Shown in pieces: positions 1 to 8,186 of a stretch of 46,399 nt of DNA. Both the position numbers and the translations under genes were made by a program. Every line of letters starts with the position of its first letter. The stretch's first letter is position 1. The notes beneath the pieces were generated by a model. The model ran no database searches and was not told the origin of the DNA. It was given only the letters and a program-made list of their open reading frames with translations. The stretch is taken from contig CAYZCY010000009.1 of NCBI GenBank assembly GCA_964477115.1, forward strand, positions 1 through 46,399. The letters run 5' to 3'. The stretch is from RGIG3135 sp964477115 (lineage in GTDB: Bacteria > Actinomycetota > Coriobacteriia > Coriobacteriales > Eggerthellaceae).

Positions 1-160
1 CGTCGCGGCACCACACTGCCATCACGGCACCGCGCCACGGCAACGCGCCACCACTGCCGCAACACCGCGCGACGCCACCGCAACGCCAGCGACGCTGCAA
101 CATCGTCAGCCCCATCGCGCTCGCACAGGCCAGAACGCGCACGCATGAACAGGGAGATTT

Positions 161-1231
161 ATGCAAGCTGCGAATACTCAAACCAGTTCCGACAAAACGC
201 GTGCCATAGGCTACGCACTCGCCATCGCCCAGGCCATTCTGTACTCGACCATGGGCGTTGCCTGCAAGTTCCTTTACGGCACCGGCCTCAGCACCGGTCA
301 TGTGGTGTCGCTACGATACTTCGGCACCGTGCTCGTGCTGGGCGCCTTCTTGCTGATCTGGCGCAAATACCCGCTCTTCAGCCGTCGCCCCATCGTGTAC
401 GTGCAGGGATTCTTCTTCGTCCTGTGCACCATCCTGTACTACCTGTCGGTTCGCGAGCTCACCGCCAACGTAGCAACGGTTCTCTTCTACGCCTATCCGC
501 CCATGGTGGCCCTCATGGCAGCCGTCGTGTTCAAAGAGCGCCCCTCGGCGCGTACCATAATCGCCCTCGCCGTCTCGATGTTCGGCATAGTGCTGCTCTC
601 CGGCGTCATCGCGGGCATCCTGGGCACCGAAAGCCTAGTCTTCAGCCCGATCGGCGTCGCCTACGGCATCGGCAGCTGCGTGGCCTTCGCCATCTACAAC
701 ATCATCGGTCAGATGGCCGTCGGTAAAAAGGACGGCCCGCTCACCATGACCTTCAGCATGTGCGTGGTCGGCATCGTCATGTGCATCATCGCCTACCCCG
801 CCGACATCCCCACGCTCATCCACATCACGCCCACCCAAATCGGCGTAGCGCTGTTCATGGTGATCTTCAACACCATCATCCCCGTGGTCATGCTGCTCGA
901 AGCGATCAAGCGCATCGGCGCCACCATGACCTCGCTCATCGGCATCTCCGAAACCCCCTTTGCCGTGCTCTTCGCCTTCGTAATCCTTAGCGAAACGCTC
1001 ACGGGCATGCAGATCGCAGGCTCCATCCTCGTCGTGCTCTCCATCCTCATGGTTACGCTGCCGAGCAAAAAGCCGCAAGAGACGGCGGGAGCGAGCGCAG
1101 CGGCAGACTCAGCCGCCGCAAAGACGGCAGAGGCAGACGGGGCTCATGCGAGCGACGCAAGCACAGACAGCGCACCAGCCCTCGAAGCAAAAGCTGGAGA
1201 AGGTAAGCGTACCGAGGAAACCGGAGCCTAA
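161..1231 (+). CDS. EamA/DMT-family transporter
   Basis: This is an integral membrane transporter of the drug/metabolite superfamily; the substrate cannot be read from sequence. The 356-residue protein shows about ten hydrophobic helices arranged as two EamA repeats, with a short cytoplasmic N-terminus (residues 1-15). The ATG is preceded by GGGAG six bases upstream, which decides the start. The last 55 residues form a hydrophilic Ala/Glu/Ser-rich tail that is not part of the family fold. This tail ends in GEGKRTEE, which contains one copy of the dispersed GAAGGTRAGCG DNA word. The gene ends seven bases before the next gene, so the two are probably co-transcribed. Family assignment is secure; function beyond export of a small molecule is unknown. 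Confidence 0.88.
   Translation: MQAANTQTSSDKTRAIGYALAIAQAILYSTMGVACKFLYGTGLSTGHVVSLRYFGTVLVLGAFLLIWRKYPLFSRRPIVYVQGFFFVLCTILYYLSVRELTANVATVLFYAYPPMVALMAAVVFKERPSARTIIALAVSMFGIVLLSGVIAGILGTESLVFSPIGVAYGIGSCVAFAIYNIIGQMAVGKKDGPLTMTFSMCVVGIVMCIIAYPADIPTLIHITPTQIGVALFMVIFNTIIPVVMLLEAIKRIGATMTSLIGISETPFAVLFAFVILSETLTGMQIAGSILVVLSILMVTLPSKKPQETAGASAAADSAAAKTAEADGAHASDASTDSAPALEAKAGEGKRTEETGA
1199..1209 (+). repeat. Dispersed word GAAGGTRAGCG, copy 1
   Basis: Exact copy near the 3' end of the EamA gene, read in frame as E-G-K-R. It is followed by YACCGAGG, the same flank as the copy at 45103. Confidence 0.6.
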
Positions 1232-1237
1232 CTCATC

Positions 1238-1639
1238 ATGGGAGAGTTCTCTGAATCCGTATTCGCGCAGGTAGTGCGCATCCCCAAGGGCAAGGTGTCA
1301 ACCTACGGCCAAATCGCGCGTCTCATCGGGTCTCCCCGATCGGCCCGCTACGTCGGCTACGCCCTGCGCGCAAACCCCGCACCCGGCACCAACGAGGACA
1401 ACATTCCCTGTCACCGCGTGGTGTTCAAAGACGGCGGCCTTTGCAAGAGCTTCGCCTTCGGCGGCCCCAACGAGCAGCGCAGCATGCTCGAGGCCGAAGG
1501 CATCACCTTCCTCGACGACGGCCGCATCAACATGGACGCCCATCTGTGGGACCCCCATGCACAAAAAGAGGGCGAGGAAGACATTCCGACTTCCCCACCC
1601 TCTGATTTCGACTGGAAACGCGAACTCGGCGAGCTTTAG
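1238..1639 (+). CDS. MGMT-family DNA alkyltransferase-like protein
   Basis: A 133-residue protein matching only the C-terminal DNA-binding domain of O6-alkylguanine-DNA alkyltransferase. The winged-helix region carries the expected IPKGKVSTYGQIA signature (residues 15-27), and the reactive-cysteine motif PCHRV is intact with Cys58. That separates it from Atl proteins, in which Trp replaces the cysteine. Full MGMTs are usually 160-180 residues, so the N-terminal half is absent and the tail is Glu/Asp-rich. By family it should recognise alkylated guanine; whether it transfers the alkyl group or only flags damage is inference. It lies seven bases after the EamA gene. The stop codon sits inside an 11-base tandem duplication (1627-1648). 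Confidence 0.82.
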   Translation: MGEFSESVFAQVVRIPKGKVSTYGQIARLIGSPRSARYVGYALRANPAPGTNEDNIPCHRVVFKDGGLCKSFAFGGPNEQRSMLEAEGITFLDDGRINMDAHLWDPHAQKEGEEDIPTSPPSDFDWKRELGEL

Positions 1640-1714
1640 GCGAGCTTTAGGCGCTCAAGCCCAAGTCCGGTTGCGACACTCAAGCCAAGCCCAAACCCGA
1701 TCCGCAGTCCCGCA

Positions 1715-2731
1715 CTACTCCACGCGGCCGCGGAAGGTGCGATAGATGATCACGTGGTACACCAGCACAAGGGGCACGCCAACCGCGGCGAAGATGGTCA
1801 TCCACATAAGCGACAGCTCAGATGACGCCGCGCTCATCAAGGTGATAGACGGACCAACGCTGCCTGCCGCCGCAACCACGAGGTTCGGGAACATCGAGGT
1901 AGCCAGCAGGCCGACCAGGCTTACGGCAGCCACACTCTGCGCAACGAAGGACACCAGGTCGCAATCCTTCTTCAAGCCGAAGAACAGGGCCACGCCAATA
2001 GCCGCCACGAACAGCAGGGCAAACAGCCAGCGCGCAATGCCCAGGGCGGAAACCATCTCGGGCTGGATCAGGAAGTGCGCGTACAGCGACACGACAACAA
2101 ACAAAACCAAAGCCGCAATCTGAAGCGGGGTGCGCAAGCGCACGGCACGTGCACGCAGCTCAGATCCCGCAGGCGCCTTCAAAGCCACCCAGGCAGCTCC
2201 CGCTGCAAGGAACATCGCCAGGCCCAGCGCACCGGTCAGCAGCGTGAAGGGCGTGATCAGCCCGAACAGCGGCATACCGGAGTAATTGCCCGCAGCATCC
2301 ATGGGAATGCCCGCGTAGATGTTACCCACGGCCACGCCTAGCAAAAGCGCGGGCAGCAGGGAGCCCACGAAGAAACACGCATCCCAAGCCTTGCCCCAAG
2401 CGGGGTCATGCGCGCGGAACTCCAGAGAAATCGCGCGAACGATAAGCCCGAAGAGAACCAGCATCACCGCAAGGTAGAAGCCCGAGAAGGTGGTCGCATA
2501 AGCGGGCGCGAAAGCCGCAAACAGCGCACCTCCCGCAGTGAGCAGCCACACCTCATTGCCATCCCAAACCGGACCGATGCTGCGGCGAACGATGGACTTC
2601 TCCTTCTCGTCCTTGGCGATGAAGGGGTAGAGCACGCCGGCGCCCAGGTCAAAGCCATCGAGCACGAAGTAACCGGCAATGAGAACGAAGATCAGGAAGT
2701 ACCACAGGATTTGGAAGAAAGTCGCATCCAC
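1715..2731 (-). CDS. cydB: Cytochrome bd ubiquinol oxidase subunit II
   Basis: Subunit II of the cytochrome bd quinol oxidase, which reduces O2 to water in the cytoplasmic membrane. The 338-residue, eight-to-nine-helix protein begins with the family hallmark YFVLDGFDLGAG (about residues 21-32). It starts with GTG two bases after the cydA stop codon, so the two are translated as a unit. Length is slightly below the Escherichia coli protein (379). It is the last gene of the cydD-cydC-cydA-cydB block, and its 3' end faces the end of the alkyltransferase-like gene with about 75 bases between them. Assignment is firm from sequence and context. Confidence 0.95.
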   Translation of the reverse strand: MDATFFQILWYFLIFVLIAGYFVLDGFDLGAGVLYPFIAKDEKEKSIVRRSIGPVWDGNEVWLLTAGGALFAAFAPAYATTFSGFYLAVMLVLFGLIVRAISLEFRAHDPAWGKAWDACFFVGSLLPALLLGVAVGNIYAGIPMDAAGNYSGMPLFGLITPFTLLTGALGLAMFLAAGAAWVALKAPAGSELRARAVRLRTPLQIAALVLFVVVSLYAHFLIQPEMVSALGIARWLFALLFVAAIGVALFFGLKKDCDLVSFVAQSVAAVSLVGLLATSMFPNLVVAAAGSVGPSITLMSAASSELSLMWMTIFAAVGVPLVLVYHVIIYRTFRGRVE

Positions 2732-2733
2732 GG

Positions 2734-4170
2734 TTACTCACCACCTTTCAGGATACCGGCAGCAAAGGCAAGCTCCTCGCCATCAGCCGCAGCGGGCTCT
2801 TCAACTTCGGGGCCCTTCTTGATGAAGCCCGCGACCAGGCGCACCCAGGCAACGAAGAGGAAGGTGTACACCAGCGCGAAGAGCAACAGGGTAATGGCAA
2901 CCTCCACGCTCGTGACCGACTGGGAAACGCCCTCGGCAGTCAGAAGCGCCACGCCATCGGGGCCCGAGGTTGACGGATACACAACCCAGGGCTGGCGTCC
3001 CATTTCAGCGGTCATCCAACCCGCCTGAATGGCGACGAAGGGGAAGGCGGGGCTGATGACAAGAAGGCGCTGCACCCACTTGTTAGCCGCAACACCGGGC
3101 TTTTTGAGCGACAGGAAGGCAAGCACCAGGGCGACCACGATAAGACCGAACATGGCAACCATGAGGTGATAGCTTTGGAACACCAGGTTTACCGGCATGT
3201 CCTCGACCACCATGTCGCCGTACTTCTCGGTTTCGGCAAGCTCGTTCAGACCCGGGAACTCTGTGTCAAAAGTACCCGTTGCCAGAAAACTCGTACCACC
3301 GGGGATGGAGAAGGGAGTGATGACCTCCTGATTCTCCTCATCCACCCATCCGAACAGATACAGATCAGGTACCTCGGACTCGTACATGCCCTCCATCATG
3401 GCGAGCTTAGTGGGCTGCTCTTCGGAAACCACGACTGCGGAGGAATGCGCGAAGAAAAGCAGGACGCAGGTGCTGACCAGACCAACCGTTGCGCCAACCT
3501 TGACCGCGCGCTTGGCGAACTCAAGGTAGCGGCCCTTCATCAGGTACCATGCACCAACCGCCATAGCCGTGAAAGCACCCATGGTGATCACTGCGGAAAC
3601 GGTATGACCGTAGCGCGGAAGCGTCGTGGGATTGAAAGCCGCCGCGAAGAAGTTGGTGATAATGGCCTTCGTACCGTCGGCGGCAAGCTCGGCGCCGGCG
3701 GGCGTTTGCATCCACGAGTTAGCGATGAGGATCCAAAGCGCCGACAGGCAGGAGCCGACAAACACGAGCCAAGCGGAGACCATGTAGAACTTCGGCGACA
3801 CCTTGTTTCGGCCAAACACGAGCACACCCAAGAACACCGACTCCAGGAAGAAAGCGAACAGCGCCTCAGCAGCCAGAGGAGCACCGAAGATATCGCCCAC
3901 GAAACGAGCGTAATCGGCCCAGTTGGTGCCAAAGGAGAACTCCATCGTAATGCCGGTGGCAACGCCGATGGCGAAGGTGGTGGTGAAGATCTTCACCCAG
4001 AACTTCGCAGCGGCATAGTCCTCGGGCTTGCGCGTGCGATAGGCCTTCGTCTCATAGATCGCCAGGATCAGACCCAGACCAATCGACAGCGGCACGAAGA
4101 AGTAGTGGAAGATCACGGTTAATGCGAACTGAAGCCTCGACAGCAGCGTTACGTCAAGCATGGCTTCCAT
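2734..4170 (-). CDS. cydA: Cytochrome bd ubiquinol oxidase subunit I
   Basis: Haem-bearing catalytic subunit of the bd oxidase. From the ATG at 4170 the protein is 478 residues and opens with LSRLQFALTVIFHYFFVP, whose His22 corresponds to a haem b595 ligand of the family. The GRQPW motif is at residues 391-395, close to the second haem region. The quinol-binding Q-loop is of the short type. The frame can be extended upstream to 4239, but GGAGGGG seven bases before the ATG at 4170 and the non-membrane-like extra 23 residues argue for the shorter form. An upstream promoter with a dyad lies in the cydC-cydA gap. Confidence 0.95.
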   Translation of the reverse strand: MEAMLDVTLLSRLQFALTVIFHYFFVPLSIGLGLILAIYETKAYRTRKPEDYAAAKFWVKIFTTTFAIGVATGITMEFSFGTNWADYARFVGDIFGAPLAAEALFAFFLESVFLGVLVFGRNKVSPKFYMVSAWLVFVGSCLSALWILIANSWMQTPAGAELAADGTKAIITNFFAAAFNPTTLPRYGHTVSAVITMGAFTAMAVGAWYLMKGRYLEFAKRAVKVGATVGLVSTCVLLFFAHSSAVVVSEEQPTKLAMMEGMYESEVPDLYLFGWVDEENQEVITPFSIPGGTSFLATGTFDTEFPGLNELAETEKYGDMVVEDMPVNLVFQSYHLMVAMFGLIVVALVLAFLSLKKPGVAANKWVQRLLVISPAFPFVAIQAGWMTAEMGRQPWVVYPSTSGPDGVALLTAEGVSQSVTSVEVAITLLLFALVYTFLFVAWVRLVAGFIKKGPEVEEPAAADGEELAFAAGILKGGE

Positions 4171-4252
4171 GGGCGCACCCCCTCCTGTCCATACGGGGCC
4201 TTCCCTTCGGAGCCTCAACTTGATGGGCTCACCCCGCAACTTAATTGCTGCT

Positions 4253-4297
4253 ATTTTAGCAACATTTATTGACCCTTGTATAGCGTTTTGCTACCAA
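4253..4297 (-). promoter_or_regulatory. Promoter and dyad upstream of cydA
   Basis: On the minus strand there is an extended -10 element TGCTAAAAT (TAAAAT at 4253-4258). Seventeen bases upstream, at the -35 position, begins a 22-base imperfect dyad at 4276-4297 with arms TTGTATAGC and GCTACCAA. It lies between cydC and cydA, so cydAB can probably be transcribed apart from cydDC. The regulator is unknown; the dyad does not match the Rex consensus. Confidence 0.4.
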
Positions 4298-4308
4298 TTT
4301 GATCGCAT

Positions 4309-6231
4309 TTAATGGATTGCTCCGCGATCTGCCGCCAGAAGACCGCGGTAGTAGGCGTTTTCACGCTCAAGCTGCTCAGGGGAACCATCGATGGCAACGC
4401 GCCCGTCCTCGACGAACACCACGCGATCGCATGCGGAAACACCCTGCAGGTGATGGGTTATCAGCACCACTGTACGGCCCTCAAGCACCTCGAGCATCGC
4501 ATCGAGGAGATCCTGCTCAGCCACAGGATCAAGACCCGCAAAGGGCTCATCGAGTACCACCACAGGTACCTCGGACAGCAGCACGCGCGCCAAGGCGATT
4601 CGATGACGCTCGCCGCCGGAAAAGCGCTTCCCGCGCTCGTCAACCATGGTGTCGAGCCCTCGGGGCAAACGCGCGAGCAGCTCGGACAGACCCACACGAG
4701 CCAAGACCTCTACCAGCTCCTCGTCACTTGCCGAGGGCTTGCCGAGCGCCAGATTCTCGCGCAAAGTCCAGTTGAACAGATACGGCGTCTGCTGAATGAC
4801 GCCAACGCAGCGCGCCACTTCATCCCCCAGGGCAAGAGGGTTGACGCCGCCAAGCATCACCTCACCTGAACAGGGCGCATAATCTCCCCGCAAAAGAGCC
4901 GCAAGCGTCGACTTGCCCGCACCGCTGCGACCTAGGATGGCAACGCGCTGACCAGCGGGAACGTGCAGGTTCAGGCCGGCGAGAACCACCGAATCGGTCC
5001 CCGGGTAGGAAAAGCTCACATCGGAGAAAGTAAGCGTGCCATCGAGAGGGCGCTCACCTTCGCCATCATGCTCTGCACGGTGGCCCGAAGATGCGGCTGA
5101 CACAACTGAAGCGGCAGGAGAGTCGGATGCCTCGGAAGACCCGCCGGCAGACGCACCCGTTGACGCCAGCCTGCCAGCACCCGAAAGGCGGTTAAGGCGC
5201 TCGATCGAATCGCCGTAAGTGACCGCTCCCATAGCGGCCTCGCTCGCCGGCGAGAAGGACTCGATCAAAGGAAAGAGGCACATCACGAAAGCGGCTATCC
5301 AGTTGCCTGCGTGAGCCACGGCGTTCTCCGGCGTCGCAGAGGCCAGGGCAGACACAGCGCCCGACACAGCTTCCTGCGAAGCGCCTGCCGCATGCGCTCC
5401 GAAAACGCTGGCGGCCCACAGCAGCAAGACTACGGCAGCGCAGGCGAAGATCAGCTGAGACAGAAGATCGCGCAGACGGGAGAAGCGCGCGACGGAGAAA
5501 TCGATCTTGTCGATCTGCGCCTGGAGTTCGCGCTGCTTTGAGAGGCAGTCCTCCGCACGACCCGAATACATCCAATCGGCCACGCCGAGCACGTTGTCGG
5601 TCAAGTCGGCGTAAAGACGGGCCTTGAGGAACTTGACGCGTTCCAGACGCGCACCGTTCACGCATACCGAAACCGCAGGCAGCACGAAAACCACCACGCC
5701 GAGCAGCAGGGCCATAGACAGAGCCACGGCAAGGTCGAAGGAGCAAAGCACCAGCACCGTGATCGCGTAGAGCAGCCACGCGATCATCAGGGGGTAGATC
5801 GTGCGCAGGTACAGGTTCTGAATATGCTCGACGTCTTCGGCCAAAAGCCCCAGCACTTCGCCGAGCTTTCGCACGGCATGCGAGGAGGCGGGCTGCTCAT
5901 CGAGCGTGTGGTACAGGCGACGGCGCAGCTCACTTGTCATGCGCAGGGCCCAGTCATGGCTCGTCAGGCGCTCGAGGTAACTCAGCAGAGGCTTGCCAAC
6001 GCCAAAGACGCGCACGTACAGTGAGGGCAGGTGCACGGCAAGGACGGTGAAGGGTATGGTTGCCGCCAGGGAAATCATGTAGCCGGAAGTGAACATCAGG
6101 CCGCCCGCGAAAGCCGCAGCAAGAAGCCCTAAGCCCAGAGCAAGGGCCAGCACGCGCCAATAGCGCACGAAGAAAGGCTTTATCCAGGTGTCTGTGCGCC
6201 ACGCACCTGCGATACGGGAAACACCCATCAT
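4309..6231 (-). CDS. cydC: ABC exporter subunit CydC (cytochrome bd assembly)
   Basis: One half of the heterodimeric CydDC ABC exporter, which moves reduced thiols to the outside and is needed to assemble cytochrome bd. The 640-residue protein has an N-terminal six-helix membrane domain. A low-complexity linker of about 45 residues (Ala/Ser/Gly-rich, ending DGEGERPLDG) precedes a complete ATPase domain with Walker A GRSGAGKST (434-442), signature FSGGE (537-541), Walker B VVVLDE (557-562) and H-loop HH near 593. The start overlaps the cydD stop as ATGA. The linker contains a copy of the dispersed 11-base word. CydC is chosen over CydD because of its position next to a CydD-like protein and its own sequence. 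Confidence 0.92.
   Translation of the reverse strand: MMGVSRIAGAWRTDTWIKPFFVRYWRVLALALGLGLLAAAFAGGLMFTSGYMISLAATIPFTVLAVHLPSLYVRVFGVGKPLLSYLERLTSHDWALRMTSELRRRLYHTLDEQPASSHAVRKLGEVLGLLAEDVEHIQNLYLRTIYPLMIAWLLYAITVLVLCSFDLAVALSMALLLGVVVFVLPAVSVCVNGARLERVKFLKARLYADLTDNVLGVADWMYSGRAEDCLSKQRELQAQIDKIDFSVARFSRLRDLLSQLIFACAAVVLLLWAASVFGAHAAGASQEAVSGAVSALASATPENAVAHAGNWIAAFVMCLFPLIESFSPASEAAMGAVTYGDSIERLNRLSGAGRLASTGASAGGSSEASDSPAASVVSAASSGHRAEHDGEGERPLDGTLTFSDVSFSYPGTDSVVLAGLNLHVPAGQRVAILGRSGAGKSTLAALLRGDYAPCSGEVMLGGVNPLALGDEVARCVGVIQQTPYLFNWTLRENLALGKPSASDEELVEVLARVGLSELLARLPRGLDTMVDERGKRFSGGERHRIALARVLLSEVPVVVLDEPFAGLDPVAEQDLLDAMLEVLEGRTVVLITHHLQGVSACDRVVFVEDGRVAIDGSPEQLERENAYYRGLLAADRGAIH
5051..5061 (-). 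repeat. Dispersed word GAAGGTRAGCG, copy 3
   Basis: Exact copy in the linker between the membrane and ATPase domains of CydC, in frame as E-G-E-R and preceded by GGC. Confidence 0.6.
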
Positions 6232-8021
6232 ACCCTCCCCTCTTCACGTCGGCGATCAAGCCACTGTTGCGCACTGCCCTGCCAGGCAACGCCGCCGCGA
6301 TCAAGCTCGATCACGTAGTCCATCTGCTGGATCCAGTGCAGACGATGCGTTGCAAAAAATACGAGTCTGCCCTCCATAAGAGGAAGCATGCGCTCCTTCA
6401 GCTCGAGCTCGGTTTCGATGTCAAGGTGAGCCGTAGGTTCGTCAAACAGCAGCACCGAACGCTCGTCGCACAAAAACGCACGCGCTAGGGCAACACGATG
6501 GGCCTGCCCGCCGGAAAGCCCGCGGGAAGCTTCGCCGCCCCTGCCTACCTGGGTGTCAAAGCCGCGGTCAAGCTGGGAGATGAGCTCGTCAAGCCCCGCC
6601 ATGGACGCAGCGCGCGCCACCTCAGCGTCGCTTGCGGAAGGTTTGTAGAAAGCGATGTTGTCGCGCAGGGATGCATTGAAGATGTAGGGATCCTGAGGAA
6701 TGAAGCTCGCGATGCGGCGCCACGGTTCACAGGTCAGGCTAGAAACAGCCACGCCGTTGACCAAAATTTGCCCGGAAGAGGGCCGCGAGAAACCGGCCAG
6801 CAGGCCCATGAGCGTGGATTTGCCCGATCCGCTTGCTCCAATCAGGCCCACCTTGCAGGGTCCCTCCACCGTAAAGCTCAGGTTGCGCAGAGCCTCATCG
6901 CGATCGGGATAGGAAAAGCACACATCGCAAAACTCAAGCTTGGGGCAGCAATCAGCCACGCACAAAGACGCCTGCAAGGTCTGCTGCGAAGCGTCTGCCG
7001 GCTGCCGCGAGTCACCCGTCAACTTCTGCTGATCACTCGGCTTACCTTCGCCAGCCTCATCTGAAGGCGTGACGGGCTCAAGCGCTTCGAGCACCGCGCG
7101 AATGGCCGCAAAGGCGCTGCGGCCGTCAAGTGAGGCATGGTAGTCGGCCGCGAACTCACGAATGGGGCGGAAGTACTCCGGCACCATGATGAGGACCGCG
7201 AGCGCGGGCAGGAAGGAAATCGACCCTTCCACTAGGCGAAAGCCCAGCATGATGGCAACGCCCGCCAGCGCCAAGGTGGCAAACAGATCGAGAACCGTGC
7301 TCGACAGCGTGGCAATGCGCAAAGTCTTCATGGTCATCTCGCGGAATCGCTCGGACGCTGCGAAAACGCTGCTTTCATAACGATGGCTCAAGCCAAAAGC
7401 CTTGAGCTCCGAAATACCCGCAACCCCATCGAGGAAGTGGTTTGCCATGCGCTGGAATTCGCCGTGACGCTTTGCCGCTTCGTCCTGCGCCGTATGGCCG
7501 ATCATCACCATGTACAAGATGATGAAGGGGTAGCACACGAGCGCGATGACGCCCGACACCCAGTCAAGCGAAAAAATTACCGCCAGCAGCGCGAATGGCA
7601 CCACGACAACCGCGATGATCTTGGGGATGATGAGTCCGATATAGGTTCGCACGTCTTCGATGCCCTCGATCACCGTTTGGCTTATCGAGGCAGTGCCCAT
7701 GCGCGACGCCATAGCAGGACCGAGCTTGAACACGGCTTCGACGAGATCCTGCCGCAAATCATCGGCACACCGATGCGCGTAGCGGTCAAGCAAGTCGGAT
7801 TGAAGATTGACGATAAGCTGTCTTGCGACGAAGCAGATAAAAAACAAGGCTATCCAAGTAAGCTGATCGGAAACGAGCCCGCCGCCCCACAGACCCACAA
7901 CCGCATGAGCCAAGCCAAGAGCCTGACCTGCCACCGCTGCGGCGCGCAGCAGGGAGAGCGCGATTACGATGAAAAGCATGCGACGCACGCCAGGCAGGCT
8001 GAATATGGCTTTGTCTATCAT
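6228..8021 (-). CDS. cydD: ABC exporter subunit CydD (cytochrome bd assembly)
   Basis: Partner of CydC in the thiol exporter required for bd oxidase maturation. The 597-residue protein has a six-helix membrane domain (about residues 15-305) and a hydrophilic linker of about 45 residues. The ATPase domain has Walker A GASGSGKST, signature LSGGQ, Walker B VLLFDE and H-loop THR. Both subunits of the pair therefore keep canonical ATPase residues. A minus-strand promoter lies 51-78 bases upstream of the ATG, making cydD the first gene of the block. The linker carries a copy of the dispersed 11-base word (GEGKP). Confidence 0.92.
   Translation of the reverse strand: MIDKAIFSLPGVRRMLFIVIALSLLRAAAVAGQALGLAHAVVGLWGGGLVSDQLTWIALFFICFVARQLIVNLQSDLLDRYAHRCADDLRQDLVEAVFKLGPAMASRMGTASISQTVIEGIEDVRTYIGLIIPKIIAVVVVPFALLAVIFSLDWVSGVIALVCYPFIILYMVMIGHTAQDEAAKRHGEFQRMANHFLDGVAGISELKAFGLSHRYESSVFAASERFREMTMKTLRIATLSSTVLDLFATLALAGVAIMLGFRLVEGSISFLPALAVLIMVPEYFRPIREFAADYHASLDGRSAFAAIRAVLEALEPVTPSDEAGEGKPSDQQKLTGDSRQPADASQQTLQASLCVADCCPKLEFCDVCFSYPDRDEALRNLSFTVEGPCKVGLIGASGSGKSTLMGLLAGFSRPSSGQILVNGVAVSSLTCEPWRRIASFIPQDPYIFNASLRDNIAFYKPSASDAEVARAASMAGLDELISQLDRGFDTQVGRGGEASRGLSGGQAHRVALARAFLCDERSVLLFDEPTAHLDIETELELKERMLPLMEGRLVFFATHRLHWIQQMDYVIELDRGGVAWQGSAQQWLDRRREEGRV
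7039..7049 (-). repeat. Dispersed word GAAGGTRAGCG, copy 2 (one mismatch)
   Basis: Ten of eleven bases match (GAAGGTAAGC followed by C). It lies in the CydD inter-domain linker, in frame as E-G-K-P. Confidence 0.5.
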
Positions 8022-8071
8022 GTCCAGCCCTCCCTCTCGACTTCTTCGTCGTCCCCCGTTAATTGATACTT

Positions 8072-8099
8072 ATTTTATAACATTTTATCTTGATTGCAA
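8072..8099 (-). promoter_or_regulatory. Promoter of the cydDCAB block
   Basis: On the minus strand TTGCAA (8094-8099) and TAAAAT (8072-8077) are separated by 16 bases. Transcription would start near 8064, about 43 bases before the cydD ATG. The surroundings are strikingly AT-rich compared with the neighbouring genes. Confidence 0.5.
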
Positions 8100-8186
8100 G
8101 GTCAGGCCGAGAGAACCACCCGAGCGTCACGGACCGCCACAGACCGCCACGAACCCAGGGCCACGCCCGTAAGCCAATCATGGCTC

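Noticed and set aside
1..147. An open frame running in from the left edge
   Set aside because: C-rich low-complexity DNA that is open in two frames; nothing identifies it as the end of a gene.
4276..4297. A Rex or FNR operator at the cydA promoter
   Set aside because: The arms do not match TTGTGA/TCACAA or TTGAT/ATCAA; only a generic dyad is supported.
8094..8186. A longer N-terminus for the LysO-type exporter
   Set aside because: The TTG at 8094 has no ribosome site and lies in the cydD -35 hexamer; the encoded residues look non-coding.
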